A stretch of DNA of 64,000 nt from Alteromonas sp. V450 (GCF_001885075.1 NZ_MODU01000004.1:2604001-2668000); one strand, 5' to 3'. Positions 1-9,187 are shown, counted from the stretch's first letter. Notes: a model not told the origin generated them from the sequence alone. Numbers and translations: made by a program.

Positions 1-603
1 ATATTTCTCCCATGATGATTTATCGTTACCCAAGTACTGTGAAAATGCTTTTTGTCCCCACGGACAGTTAGAAGGGTTAGAAATTGGGCTGAACGCAGAC
101 ACCGAAACATATTTATTTTGGTTGCTCATACCTATAACCAAAGCACCATGCCCTCCCATAGAATGTCCGCTTATCGCTTTTTCCTTGGTAACAGGAAACG
201 CTTCTTCTATAAGAGATGGTAGCTCTTCCGTGATGTAACTGTACATTTGATAATTCTTATCCCAAGGCGGCTGTGTTGCATCAACATAAAAACCTGCCCC
301 TAAACCAAAGTCATACGCGTTGTTTTCATCGTCGGGAACACCTTCTCCCCGTGGTGATGTGTCAGGTGCGACGATAGCCATACCCAGTTCAGCAGCAAGC
401 TTCATTGCCCCTGCTTTTTGCATAAAATTTTGGTCGGTACACGTTAAACCAGACAGCCAATATAGCACCGGCACGGGTTTGTCCGCAGACGCAAATGGAG
501 GTAGAAAAATAGCGAATGTCATGTCGCACTGGGTCGTTTTGGCTTTATGCGTGTATCGAAGGTGTTTACCTCCAAACGCTTTGTTTTCGCCAATAAGTTC
601 CAT
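1..603 (-). CDS. fghA: S-formylglutathione hydrolase, 3' end missing
   Basis: Serine esterase of the esterase D family; in glutathione-dependent formaldehyde detoxification it hydrolyses S-formylglutathione to formate and glutathione in the cytosol. The frame opens with ATG at 601-603 (MELIGENKAFGGKH) and runs uninterrupted to base 1, giving 201 residues of a family that is usually about 280 long. Visible family motifs are the WLSGLTCT oxyanion-loop region and the nucleophile elbow SGHSMGGHGA. The Asp and His of the triad would lie beyond the window edge. The gene is divergent from the acyltransferase operon at 716. The partner alcohol dehydrogenase (adhC/frmA) is not in the window; it may lie beyond base 1. 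Confidence 0.9.
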   Translation of the reverse strand, partial: MELIGENKAFGGKHLRYTHKAKTTQCDMTFAIFLPPFASADKPVPVLYWLSGLTCTDQNFMQKAGAMKLAAELGMAIVAPDTSPRGEGVPDDENNAYDFGLGAGFYVDATQPPWDKNYQMYSYITEELPSLIEEAFPVTKEKAISGHSMGGHGALVIGMSNQNKYVSVSAFSPISNPSNCPWGQKAFSQYLGNDKSSWEKY

Positions 604-715
604 TTCGACTCCTTAATTAAAAAAATACAACCTTTATTAAACAATCAGTAAAGGCTCTATCGGATTTTAGATCAAGTTCGTTTACACTAAGTGCCTAATT
701 TTTGAGGTAAGTATA

Positions 716-1630
716 ATGATAAAAGCACTGCTACATAATATTGTAGGCACCATATCGGTTATAGTTTATTTTCTGAACACCGTTTTATGGTCAACGCCTA
801 TTTTCATTTTAGCCATTTTTAAATTGATTCCTGTTGCAATATGGCGCCGTTTTATATCATATCTTTTAGATGCTTGTGCTACTGCCTGGATAGGCGTCAA
901 CAACCTCAATCAACGAATCAGCGGCCGCACCAATTGGCAAGTAAATGGTTTGGACAAACTTACCCGCGATGATTGGTATTTAGTCATTGCTAACCATCAG
1001 TCATGGGTTGATATTCTGGTACTTCAACGCGTATTTAATCGAAAAATCCCATTTTTAAAGTTCTTCTTAAAAAAAGAGCTTATCTATGTCCCTATTTTGG
1101 GTTTGGCATGGTGGGCTCTGGACTTTCCATTTATGCGCCGTTATTCAAAGTCTTTTCTCGCAAAGCACCCTCACCTTAAAGGTAAGGACATGGAGACCAC
1201 GCGTAAAGCCTGTGAAAAGTTTAGAAATAAACCGGTTAGCATTATGAATTTCGTAGAAGGTACAAGGTTCACCAAGAGTAAACATGAAAAGCAAGATTCT
1301 CCTTTTACTCATTTGCTTAAACCGAAAGCGGGCGGTGTCGCGTTCGTGCTTTCAGCAATGGGAGATAACTTACATAAGCTAATAGATGTCACTATTGACT
1401 ATCCACAAGGAGTGCCTTCGTTTTGGGACTTCGTGTGTGGGAAAGTACGCAATATTCGTGTGAATATTAGCGTTACGCCAATAAAGGAAATTATTGAAAA
1501 TGGTATTTTCAATGACAACTATTTTGACGACCCACAAGTCCGTGTGCGTTTTCAAAACTGGCTAAACGATCGTTGGCAAAATAAAGATGCCCTTCTTGAC
1601 TCTCTTAACGCAACACAGAAACCATTATGA
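716..1630 (+). CDS. YihG-family lysophospholipid acyltransferase, first of tandem pair
   Basis: Membrane-bound PlsC-type acyltransferase expected to move an acyl chain onto a lysophospholipid. The 304-residue protein has a hydrophobic N-terminal segment (about residues 1-40), the HX4D catalytic motif NHQSWVDI near residue 93 and the substrate-binding block FVEGTRFT near residue 180. Between them is FLKKEL...WWALDFPFMRRYS, close to the E. coli YihG pattern. The start at 716 has a GAGGT ribosome site. Its stop overlaps the next gene in ATGA, so the pair is translationally coupled. It is a clear paralogue of the next gene, which suggests a local duplication; which one corresponds to YihG itself cannot be decided here. 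Confidence 0.87.
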   Translation: MIKALLHNIVGTISVIVYFLNTVLWSTPIFILAIFKLIPVAIWRRFISYLLDACATAWIGVNNLNQRISGRTNWQVNGLDKLTRDDWYLVIANHQSWVDILVLQRVFNRKIPFLKFFLKKELIYVPILGLAWWALDFPFMRRYSKSFLAKHPHLKGKDMETTRKACEKFRNKPVSIMNFVEGTRFTKSKHEKQDSPFTHLLKPKAGGVAFVLSAMGDNLHKLIDVTIDYPQGVPSFWDFVCGKVRNIRVNISVTPIKEIIENGIFNDNYFDDPQVRVRFQNWLNDRWQNKDALLDSLNATQKPL

Positions 1631-2520
1631 TCCGTGCAGTACTCGCTCCTATTATTTTTGTTATTCACACAACGCTTCAAATTCTCAACCTTGCATTTTG
1701 GGGTGGCCTTATTATTATTTTGGGCTTAGTAAAGCTTCTGCTCCCTAACGGCAAAGTGAAAAAAGCCTGGAATAGCGTGATGCACGGCTTGATGTTTAGC
1801 TTTGGCCGGATCAGCGTTCTACTTATACGCTTATTTAATAATGTTGAAATAAGCTACAATGTTCACGGTAACCTCGCAAAGGATGCGTGGTACCTAATCA
1901 TCTCAAATCACCTTAGCTATCTTGATATTATCCTTCTCATTGAGTTTGCTACGTACCGTATACCCGCACCTAAGTTCTTCTTGAAAAAAGAGTTAATTTG
2001 GCTGCCCTTTGTGGGACTAGGGGCCTGGGCATTAGACATGCCATTCATGCACCGATATACACGTGCCTATTTAGAAAAACACCCTGAGAAAAAAGGTAAA
2101 GACTTAGCAACAACTAAAGCTTACTGTGAGAAATTCAGAACAACACCTACAACCGTTATTAACTTTGTCGAAGGGACACGTTTTACCACAGCAAAACATC
2201 AGCTGAAAAATAGTCCTTACACTCACCTTTTGCAGCCCAAAGCAGGCGGGGTATCATTCACACTCGCAGCGATGGGGGAATTGTTCACTAATGTACTGGA
2301 CATTTCATTGCTGTATCCAGAAAACAAACGCCATCCGATGATGGCTATGCTGAGTGGACGAATGACCAAAATAATCATTGATGTCAATGTAACGCCAGTA
2401 CCGGAGTTGCAGCAGCAATCCAATCGCAGTGAATCTGAATTTCGTCTTTATTTCCAAAATTGGCTCAATGAACTGTGGGAAAATAAAGACCGTCGAATAA
2501 AAAACTTATTGGAGTCATAA
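1627..2520 (+). CDS. YihG-family lysophospholipid acyltransferase, second of tandem pair
   Basis: Second PlsC-type acyltransferase, 297 residues. It carries the HX4D motif NHLSYLDI near residue 93 and NFVEGTRFT near residue 178, preceded by the YihG-like stretch FLKKELIWLPFVGLGAWALD and HPEKKGKDLATT. Residues 1-45 form one or two membrane segments. The start overlaps the upstream stop (ATGA) and the stop is only 3 bases before the mechanosensitive channel gene, so all three genes form one operon. An envelope phospholipid remodelling role is inferred from family; the acyl acceptor cannot be read from sequence. Confidence 0.87.
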   Translation: MIRAVLAPIIFVIHTTLQILNLAFWGGLIIILGLVKLLLPNGKVKKAWNSVMHGLMFSFGRISVLLIRLFNNVEISYNVHGNLAKDAWYLIISNHLSYLDIILLIEFATYRIPAPKFFLKKELIWLPFVGLGAWALDMPFMHRYTRAYLEKHPEKKGKDLATTKAYCEKFRTTPTTVINFVEGTRFTTAKHQLKNSPYTHLLQPKAGGVSFTLAAMGELFTNVLDISLLYPENKRHPMMAMLSGRMTKIIIDVNVTPVPELQQQSNRSESEFRLYFQNWLNELWENKDRRIKNLLES

Positions 2521-2523
2521 TTC

Positions 2524-3843
2524 ATGGAATTAGGTACCTCAGCAAGGGGTTTGTTTGTTGAGCTAATAAACAACGTATTTCCTTCTGTGTCAGCACAAGA
2601 GCCGCTTTACAACGTACTTGCACTGGGTACTATTCTCGTCACGTCTGCAATACTGTACATTGCTGCCCGTTTATTGATTAGGCCACAACTTACTAAATTG
2701 GTATATAAGTCTAATCACCGGTGGGACGACGCTCTTCAAAATCATGGCTTTTTCCGGCGCTTATTTCATCTTTTCCCTGCCATATTCATCTACATTGCCA
2801 CCCCTGTACTTATAAAAGATGAAGCGGTGATGCATGGCGCTGTCATTAAAGGTGCTCAGCTCTACATGCTGTATTGCGGCCTACTGGCCATTTACGCATT
2901 ACTAAGCACTATTGAAGATGTGTATAACGCGTCAGCTTTAGCGCGACGAGCCCCCATAACAGGCTTTATTCAAGTTACAAAGCTGGTTGTTGCTATCATT
3001 GTAATCATACTCAGTATTTCACTTGTTGTAGGTAAAAGCCCGTTGTTACTCGTTTCAGGGCTTACGGCTATTGCAGCTGTACTACTACTTATCTTTAGGG
3101 ATACCATTTTAGGATTTGTGGCTGGCATTCAAATTGCGGCAAACAGAATGTTTAACACTGGCGATTGGATTTCGATGCCTAAATACGATGTTGACGGAGA
3201 AATTCTTGAGATCGGGCTTACTAATGTAAAAGTACAAAATTGGGACAACACCATATCTACATTGCCTACATACAGCCTTACCACAGAAGCTGTGAGAAAC
3301 TGGCGAGGTATGCAGGAGTCAGGCGGTCGCCGAATTAAGCGCGCAATATACATTGATATCCATTCAATAAAACTATGCGACAATGAGATGCTAGATCGCT
3401 TTTCACAAGTTCGCTACATAAACGAATACATCGAAAAGAAAAAAGTAGAATTACAAACCTATCACAGAGACTTTTCCATTGATGAGTCCGACTTACTCAA
3501 CAGCAGGCGACTCACCAACATCGGCACCTTTCGCGCTTATTTAGAAGCCTATTTACGTAAGCATCCGAATATCAATCAAGAACTTACCTTAATGGTAAGG
3601 CAGCTCGCACCTAATGAACTCGGGCTTCCCCTAGAAGTTTATTGCTTCAGTGCGCAAAAAGCGTGGGTTCAGTATGAAAAGGTGCAAGCGGATATCTTTG
3701 ACCACGTTATGGCCATGTTGAATATCTTCGATTTACGTGCCTTTCAGCGAGATGGTCATTTGGGTCTCTTAAGTCAAACTGACGCCAAGCTGGGGCTATC
3801 TAATACGGTAAATGTCGCTTCATCGGGTAACAACACCCAATAG
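2524..3843 (+). CDS. ybdG: YbdG-type mechanosensitive ion channel (MscS family)
   Basis: Inner-membrane channel of the MscS superfamily that opens under membrane tension; E. coli YbdG gives the small-conductance MscM activity. The protein has 439 residues, with membrane segments in about residues 30-215 and the pore-lining helix around SGLTAIAAVLLLIFRD. After it come GDWISMPKYDVDGEILEIG, VQNWDNTISTLPTYSL and SGGRRIKRAI, which follow E. coli YbdG almost word for word, as does LMVRQLAPNELGLPLEVY near the C-terminus. It is the last gene of the acyltransferase operon and ends before a hairpin terminator. The pairing of lipid remodelling enzymes with a tension sensor is suggestive but unproven. 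Confidence 0.93.
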   Translation: MELGTSARGLFVELINNVFPSVSAQEPLYNVLALGTILVTSAILYIAARLLIRPQLTKLVYKSNHRWDDALQNHGFFRRLFHLFPAIFIYIATPVLIKDEAVMHGAVIKGAQLYMLYCGLLAIYALLSTIEDVYNASALARRAPITGFIQVTKLVVAIIVIILSISLVVGKSPLLLVSGLTAIAAVLLLIFRDTILGFVAGIQIAANRMFNTGDWISMPKYDVDGEILEIGLTNVKVQNWDNTISTLPTYSLTTEAVRNWRGMQESGGRRIKRAIYIDIHSIKLCDNEMLDRFSQVRYINEYIEKKKVELQTYHRDFSIDESDLLNSRRLTNIGTFRAYLEAYLRKHPNINQELTLMVRQLAPNELGLPLEVYCFSAQKAWVQYEKVQADIFDHVMAMLNIFDLRAFQRDGHLGLLSQTDAKLGLSNTVNVASSGNNTQ

Positions 3844-3887
3844 CGGTATTGAGGACAGTGTGCGCATAACTCAAATAAGGTGAACAT

Positions 3888-3928
3888 AAAAAAACCGGCT
3901 GATATTTTTACTCATCAGCCGGTCTTTT
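3888..3928. terminator. Bidirectional intrinsic terminator
   Basis: ACCGGCTGAT (3894-3903) pairs perfectly with ATCAGCCGGT (3914-3923) around a 10-base loop. An A-run lies on the left and a T-run on the right, so the hairpin can end transcription of ybdG and of the convergent small membrane gene. Confidence 0.9.
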
Positions 3929-3944
3929 ATATAGCTACGCAGTG

Positions 3945-4136
3945 TTATGCTAGACCGTATGCCATCAGTGCGCAAAGCACAATACCGGTCACCCCGAAGA
4001 AGCCATACTCAATTTTTTCTTGCATGCCCTCTGCACCTGCCTTTGCAGTCATAAACCCCATAATGATGCTGCTAAATCCTAATGTGAAGGCAATTAGCGC
4101 AACACCAAACATAATTGCATTAATCCAATCAGCCAT
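3945..4136 (-). CDS. Small membrane protein of unknown function
   Basis: Short 63-residue protein starting MADWINAIMFGVALIAF. The ATG at 4134-4136 is preferred over an upstream in-frame start because AAGGTG lies 6 bases before it. It has two hydrophobic segments (about residues 5-30 and 44-62) joined by a charged loop, KAGAEGMQEKIEYG. The fold suggests a two-helix inner-membrane hairpin. I do not recognise the family. It converges on ybdG and shares its terminator; no neighbour hints at a role. Confidence 0.65.
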   Translation of the reverse strand: MADWINAIMFGVALIAFTLGFSSIIMGFMTAKAGAEGMQEKIEYGFFGVTGIVLCALMAYGLA

Positions 4137-4535
4137 TGTATACACCTTAAAAAAATTTCTGGCGGTATTATGCATCAATAAAATATGTTTGAACATGGCT
4201 ACACCGGTTAAAAGTGACCTGTTCCCTACTAATTTATGAGTGATTTTTGATCTTAGTCAAAATCACCATATTGTTAGCATTCTGACTACTATGTTTTAGC
4301 TCTATTAATTTAACATTCCCCTCAAAAAGCCCAAGACATTGATTTTAAACAATTAAAAATATTGGCAAGTACATTGCTAACACTTAATCATTGTTAGTTG
4401 GGCTCTAACGACCTCGGTTAACAGCCTTTGTATTAAATTAAACGGATGGTTACTTGATAGAAACGAGTTCGTAACTCACTCAGGTATCTAAACGAACTGT
4501 TGCGTGAAGATAGCGCGCTGATTAAGGAAAACACT
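4137..4535. other. Intergenic region with two dyads
   Basis: About 400 bases, AT-rich, between the divergent small membrane gene and the DUF2884 gene. Two dyads are visible: GTGATTTT (4240-4247) with AAAATCAC (4259-4266), and CTAACA (4377-4382) with TGTTAG (4392-4397). Neither has a T-run on the expected side, so they look more like operators than terminators. No further gene was seen. Confidence 0.4.
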
Positions 4536-5351
4536 ATGACTTTCAGAATTTTGCTACCCATTGCTATGAGCAGCTTATTTATCGGCGGTCAGGCTCTCGC
4601 CCATGACACGCATTTTCAAAACAACAGTTGTGATATTGAATTAGACGGTCATATTCAATATTACCAAGGCGACTTAACTGTCAAGATGGATAATGGCGCG
4701 GTAATGCATATCGATGCAGACCGCAACTTATCTCTTAATGGTGAGCCAGTATCATTGAACAACGAACAGCAGCGTTGGGTTACTGATTATTACAATCAAA
4801 TTGATATGGCAATACCCATGACACTGTCAATTGCCAGTGAAGGTTTAGAGATCGCACATGTCGCCGTGACAGAAGTATTTACAGAACTCCTTGGCGGAGA
4901 CAATCAACTAAATGAAGATTTCCAAGCAATCTTTACAACACTCGATCAAAAGCTACTTACGTCATTTTATGATGAAGCTGGTAACATTCGCGTCGATTCT
5001 ACAAAATTCGAAGAGCCAGGTTGGTTTGACGAAACATGGGAAGCTGAATTTGAATCCCAATTAGAATCGTTAATTAGTGAGTCTATGGGCAGAATTTTAA
5101 TTGCCATTGGTACCCAAATGCTGTGGGAAGGTGGCGACATGTCTGAATTCGAGCAGAAAATGGAACGCTGGGGAGAAGATCTCGAATATCGCTTGGAAAG
5201 CCAAGCAGCTTCATTGGAAGAAAAAGGCGAAGCGCTATGCGAAGTATTGAAAAAAGCGGATTACGCAGAGGGCAAGATGCAAGCTTCAATCAAAGGCCTA
5301 AATAGGTTGAACTTACTTGATATTGAAACCGACGCAGAAATGAAAATGTAA
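4536..5351 (+). CDS. DUF2884 (YggN-like) periplasmic protein
   Basis: Exported protein of the DUF2884/YggN family, function unknown. The start at 4536 follows AAGGAAA and gives a clean signal peptide, MTFRILLPIAMSSLFIGGQALA, with predicted cleavage before HDTHF. An earlier in-frame codon at 4500 would bury the signal peptide. The mature part begins with CDIELDGHIQYYQGD and continues with an acidic, helical region rich in Glu and Gln (about residues 130-250). The single gene is followed by its own terminator. It is likely a soluble periplasmic or outer-membrane-associated protein; no catalytic motif is visible. Confidence 0.8.
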   Translation: MTFRILLPIAMSSLFIGGQALAHDTHFQNNSCDIELDGHIQYYQGDLTVKMDNGAVMHIDADRNLSLNGEPVSLNNEQQRWVTDYYNQIDMAIPMTLSIASEGLEIAHVAVTEVFTELLGGDNQLNEDFQAIFTTLDQKLLTSFYDEAGNIRVDSTKFEEPGWFDETWEAEFESQLESLISESMGRILIAIGTQMLWEGGDMSEFEQKMERWGEDLEYRLESQAASLEEKGEALCEVLKKADYAEGKMQASIKGLNRLNLLDIETDAEMKM

Positions 5352-5384
5352 CCGCCGCGCAGTTTAATGTGGTTAATGTGATTG

Positions 5385-5419
5385 AAGCCGAGCACGTAAA
5401 TATGTAGCTCGGCTTTTTC
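5385..5419 (+). terminator. Intrinsic terminator after DUF2884 gene
   Basis: AAGCCGAGC (5385-5393) pairs with GCTCGGCTT (5407-5415) and is followed by a run of T. It lies 34 bases after the DUF2884 stop codon. Confidence 0.88.
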
Positions 5420-5500
5420 TTGTGTATACCGTTCGATATACTATCGTATTAAAGAACAAAACGCGTTTTAGGGAAATGAAACCAATTAACGGGAACCACT

Positions 5501-6313
5501 ATGTCCAATAAACTGGTGATAAGTGGCTATGGCTGGCTAGCCGGCTATTTGGATCGTGCCTTATCTTCTGACTTTCAGCTAACTGCAACAAGCCGCAGTG
5601 AAGATAAATTGTCTGAATTAAGTAAGCGCGATGTTCGGGGCATTAAATATGCATTAGGCGACGATACTTCTTCATTATGTCAGGCAGTAGAAGGCGCTAC
5701 GTTCATCCTCAACATACCACCTGGTAGGAAGAACACAGCGCTAGATGAATTTACCCATAATATGTTGTCATTGATTGATGATGTCGTGAATGCTAACGCA
5801 AAGCACATTATTTTTGTGAGTACAACATCTGTTTATGGTGACACCACAGACGCCGAAATATCAGAAACAACGGCTACGTCGCCAGAAACTGCTTCTGCTC
5901 GAGCACATGTTGCTATTGAAACACATTTAAACTCGTCGCACTCGCATGTTCCGTATACGATTGTGCGGCTCGCAGGCTTAGTCGGCCCAGACCGGCATCC
6001 CGTTCGCTCTCTTAGCGGACGCACTTTAGATGCCGGTAACAAACGAGTAAACCTAGTTCACGTTGCCGATGTAGTTAAAGCACTTGAGGTTATCACTGTA
6101 AAGGGCGGCAAAAACGCAACATATCACCTCTGCAGTGACTTGCATCCAAAACGCGGCGAATATTATGTGAATGCAGCAAAAGCTATTGGTGTTACACCAC
6201 CGCATTTTAGTGATACAGAAAAGCCGCCAGTAGGGAAATATGTAAATGCCCGAAACAGTTGGTCAGAACTAAACATAACACCCGCTTATTCGGATCCTCA
6301 TCTGATGTACTAA
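5501..6313 (+). CDS. YeeZ-like NAD(P)-binding SDR epimerase-family protein
   Basis: Extended short-chain dehydrogenase-like protein resembling E. coli YeeZ; the substrate is not known. In 270 residues it shows the nucleotide-binding turn GYGWLAGYL (about residues 9-17; a degenerate GxxGxxG). VSTTSVYGD near residue 105 supplies the catalytic region, and IVRLAGLVGPDRHP and VNLVHVADVV match the YeeZ signature. The classical YxxxK lysine is not in place after VYGD: the stretch reads SARAHVAIE. YeeZ proteins share this departure, so catalysis may be altered. It is flanked by terminators on both sides, hence monocistronic. Confidence 0.82.
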   Translation: MSNKLVISGYGWLAGYLDRALSSDFQLTATSRSEDKLSELSKRDVRGIKYALGDDTSSLCQAVEGATFILNIPPGRKNTALDEFTHNMLSLIDDVVNANAKHIIFVSTTSVYGDTTDAEISETTATSPETASARAHVAIETHLNSSHSHVPYTIVRLAGLVGPDRHPVRSLSGRTLDAGNKRVNLVHVADVVKALEVITVKGGKNATYHLCSDLHPKRGEYYVNAAKAIGVTPPHFSDTEKPPVGKYVNARNSWSELNITPAYSDPHLMY

Positions 6314-6360
6314 GTGCTTTATCATATCAATCCGCATAGATAATGGTGCGTTTATCTACG

Positions 6361-6392
6361 AAAAAACGGCGCTCAATGAGCACCGTTTTTTA
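6361..6392. terminator. Intrinsic terminator between convergent genes
   Basis: AACGG-C-GCTCA pairs with TGAGC-A-CCGTT across positions 6365-6387, with one mismatch. It is flanked by A6 and T5, so it works for both the YeeZ-like gene and the convergent transporter. Confidence 0.8.
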
Positions 6393-6457
6393 TTTTAGAA
6401 CCACGCTTTCAACATCTTTTCTGTGTGCTGTAAGCGAATTAATATAGTGGCCCTTTT

Positions 6458-7879
6458 TTATCCAATAAGACTTACACCAAAATATTTCAGAGCAACCGTA
6501 TTTACGAATATTGCGAACAAAATAAGTGGAATAAAAGATTTTAAAGACACATCTACGTATTTTTCAAACCAACTGCCTTTATATCCATCGCTTCCCTCTT
6601 CTAAAGCGGCATTAAAGTTCGCGCTTTTCCATCGGTAGATAACAAATAAACAGATCAAAAGGCCATTAAGTGGCAAAATGGTGTCATAAAATACGTCGTA
6701 AATAACGTCGAACAACGATTTATCAACACCTGCGTAATGCACAAGCGAGGAAAGAAACTCTACCTTCCCAAACGAGAGAGCGCTCAATATCGCGAGCACA
6801 ATCATTATGCTACCCAATGAGCCCAATGCCCATTTGCGGCTTACACCTTTTTCGTCCATTAACGCGGCAACAGGTACCTCGAAAATAGACACTAATGACG
6901 TTATCGCCGCAAAGAACACGAGTAAGAAGAACAAACTGGCCACAGTCGAGGCGCCGACGTAACCAATAGAATCCTGAAGCGCCAGAAAAATGTTCGGTAA
7001 ATAAGTAAATATCATACCTACAGATGACTCGCTTAGCTCGTCAGGATTGATATCAGGATTGAAGGAAAAAATGGCGGGTAAAATCATTAGGCCCGCGGTG
7101 AACGCAACAGCAGTATCGGTTAGTGCAACCAGCTTGGCTGAATTTGGAACATCGGCGCGTTTATCTATGTAACTACCGTAGGTTATAAGGATCCCCATAC
7201 CCAACGATAAAGAGAAAAAAGCTTGCGAGAGTGCTCCACTGACAACATCCGCCGTCAGTTTTGAAAAGTCAGGCACAATGTAAAACTTAACGCCCGCCAT
7301 CGCATTGTCGCGGGTAAGTACAAACACGACAAGCCCAATTAGCATCACAAACAAAGCAGGCATCAAAAGTTTGGCCGCCTTTTCGATCCCCTCTTTAACG
7401 CCGCCCTGTAAAATAAGGTAAACAACGCCTACCACTACTGCCATGTATGCAAATATGGCTTCGGAATTGATAAATAACCCAAAAGTTTCTTCGTTAGCAA
7501 GCAAGTCGAGATTACCGCTCACTGCTTCAAACAGGTAGCCAAAAATCCAAACCGTGATCACCATATAAAAAACGGCAATCATGAAAGGGGTTGCAACAGC
7601 TAGCCACCCTGCAAATTTCCATTTCCGTTCATCATTACTGATTGCACTGTATGCGCCAAGTGGATCTTTTTTAGCGTGCCGGCCTACGGTCATTTCAGCC
7701 AACATAACGGGTAAGCAAATAGCAAACACAAAGATGGCGTACATAAGCAAAAATGCGCCGCCCCCATTTTTCGCTGCTCCCACTGGAAAGCCAACTAAAT
7801 TACCGATACCAACGGCAGAACCTGCTGCTGCTAGTATAAAACCAATGCGCGATCCGAACTGTTCTCTGGCCCCGCTCAT
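6458..7879 (-). CDS. Sodium-dependent transporter, neurotransmitter:sodium symporter family
   Basis: Inner-membrane Na+-coupled transporter of the NSS/SNF family (LeuT fold), probably for amino acids. It has 473 residues and about eleven membrane helices. The TM1 signature SRIGFILAAAGSAVGIGNLVG carries the unwound Na+/substrate site, and SQAFFSLSLGMGILITYGSYI is the conserved TM6 stretch. The ATG at 7877-7879 is preceded by GAGGAAGG. The gene is monocistronic. The substrate cannot be named from the sequence. Confidence 0.93.
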   Translation of the reverse strand: MSGAREQFGSRIGFILAAAGSAVGIGNLVGFPVGAAKNGGGAFLLMYAIFVFAICLPVMLAEMTVGRHAKKDPLGAYSAISNDERKWKFAGWLAVATPFMIAVFYMVITVWIFGYLFEAVSGNLDLLANEETFGLFINSEAIFAYMAVVVGVVYLILQGGVKEGIEKAAKLLMPALFVMLIGLVVFVLTRDNAMAGVKFYIVPDFSKLTADVVSGALSQAFFSLSLGMGILITYGSYIDKRADVPNSAKLVALTDTAVAFTAGLMILPAIFSFNPDINPDELSESSVGMIFTYLPNIFLALQDSIGYVGASTVASLFFLLVFFAAITSLVSIFEVPVAALMDEKGVSRKWALGSLGSIMIVLAILSALSFGKVEFLSSLVHYAGVDKSLFDVIYDVFYDTILPLNGLLICLFVIYRWKSANFNAALEEGSDGYKGSWFEKYVDVSLKSFIPLILFAIFVNTVALKYFGVSLIG

Positions 7880-8076
7880 ATCCCTTCCTCTTGTTGAGTT
7901 ATTGTTATTTATTATCAGGATGGCGAACTAAATATGACTCACATGTGGCGTCAACGCGTTGTATTGCAGTCTTCATAGGACATATCAATACGCTGTACCA
8001 TTCCCAAAACAGCATGGTAACAGCAGTCAAATAAAAAGTCTTGATGTTGGACTCACACAAACTCTGTTCAGCCGTA

Positions 8077-8802
8077 TTACCAAGTTACCACATCGCCTTT
8101 ATAGTCGATAAAGTGGCAAAGTTGGTCGCGATCAAGCAAGGATAGCTGCTTAAGCAATTGGCTAGCGGTGTATTCAGGGGTAAAGAGTTTTTTAGCAGCA
8201 ACATTTTTCTGAAAAGGCTTTGATAGCCCTGTATCTACTGTACCAGGGTGATAACTCACCAGCATTGCGTCTTTCAACCGCCGCTTGTATTCTACTGATG
8301 CTGTTTTAACAGTCATATTGAGCGCGGCTTTAGAGGCTCGGTACCCGTACCACCCGCCCAGTTTGTTATCGGAAATGCTTCCTACTCGAGCACTTAAACA
8401 AGCGACTGTTGCATCGTGTTTATCCATTACTCTAACTAAATGCTTTAGCCACAGCGCTGGCGTAATTGTATTTACGGCGAAGTATTCAGCCATAGCCTCG
8501 CTGCTTAAATCCTCCAGCCGTTTTTCTGGATGGATGTTTAACGCCTCGTTATGCAAAAAGCCAGTGGTAATAATGGCAGTGTTAATCACCACACCCTTTT
8601 CTTGCAGTTGCTTGATGAAAACGTCGATAGCATTGTCATCTTGCGGATTGACAGTGTAATAGTGAACAGTGTCGGTACGCGCATCTTCATCTTGCTCGCG
8701 CCTGCTAACGCAAATCACTTCATCGCCTCTTTTTTCACACAGTGTTGCTAGAGCTGATGCAATGCCCCCTGATGCACCTACGATAAGTGTTTTACTTGTC
8801 AT
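8077..8802 (-). CDS. Short-chain dehydrogenase/reductase, C-factor-like
   Basis: Classical SDR-fold NAD(P)-dependent oxidoreductase of 241 residues; substrate unknown. It begins MTSKTLIVGASGGIASALA, a GxxxGxG cofactor site at residues 9-15. The active site reads LSARVGSISDNKLGGWYGYRASKAALNM, with Ser, YxxxK and a following Asn near residues 150-170. The ATG at 8802 follows AGGAGAG and is favoured over an upstream frame extension. The start lies inside the end of the DCC-family gene (11-base overlap), so the two are cotranscribed and probably translationally coupled. Such SDRs resemble CsgA/C-factor proteins. Confidence 0.87.
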   Translation of the reverse strand: MTSKTLIVGASGGIASALATLCEKRGDEVICVSRREQDEDARTDTVHYYTVNPQDDNAIDVFIKQLQEKGVVINTAIITTGFLHNEALNIHPEKRLEDLSSEAMAEYFAVNTITPALWLKHLVRVMDKHDATVACLSARVGSISDNKLGGWYGYRASKAALNMTVKTASVEYKRRLKDAMLVSYHPGTVDTGLSKPFQKNVAAKKLFTPEYTASQLLKQLSLLDRDQLCHFIDYKGDVVTW

Positions 8803-9187
8803 GTTTCTCTCCTGGTACACAGCGCGCGCATTCACGTTTCTTACCCGTCAGTAAAAACGAAATGGTATAACGATGTTTCGCAAAAACGTTATATAGCGCA
8901 TCTGCAAAAAACCGTATTACAGGCCAGCGTAAAGGGGCATAAAGCCAGCCCACTCCCACCGCTTTCCATGCTTGATGAGTGACATCCAGGCCCGTAATTA
9001 ATGTTCCATCCTCTTTTAACCCGTGGATCCTTGCGTTCAAGTCGTCCCAATTAAGCGACGGATACCGTTCGCTAAAGTCAGGGGCCTGAATATCTACTAG
9101 CGTCAATTTGTTATGCTTATCTCGTTTTCTTAAATGCTTCATTTCTGCTAAACACAAAGGACAGTAACTGTCGTAAAAAATGATCAC
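8792..9187 (-). CDS. DCC-family (DUF393) thiol-disulfide oxidoreductase-like protein
   Basis: Thioredoxin-like small protein of 131 residues beginning with GTG at 9185-9187, preceded by AGAGGT. The family's DxxCxxC motif is present as DSYCPLC at residues 6-12. A central stretch, WLYAPLRWPVIRF, and a basic Cys-containing tail follow. DUF393 proteins are presumed redox or membrane-associated proteins; the partner is unknown. It is upstream of and overlaps the SDR gene. Divergent from msrA, another redox-repair gene, though this may be chance. Confidence 0.83.
   Translation of the reverse strand: MIIFYDSYCPLCLAEMKHLRKRDKHNKLTLVDIQAPDFSERYPSLNWDDLNARIHGLKEDGTLITGLDVTHQAWKAVGVGWLYAPLRWPVIRFFADALYNVFAKHRYTISFLLTGKKRECARCVPGEKHDK

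Noticed and set aside
320-616. Plus-strand open frame of 98 codons
   Set aside because: Lies antisense to fghA, whose protein motifs are clear; its own product shows no family features.
3880-4239. Plus-strand frame of 119 codons starting in a terminator
   Set aside because: It begins inside the ybdG terminator hairpin and is antisense to the small membrane gene, which has a good ribosome site and membrane-protein composition.
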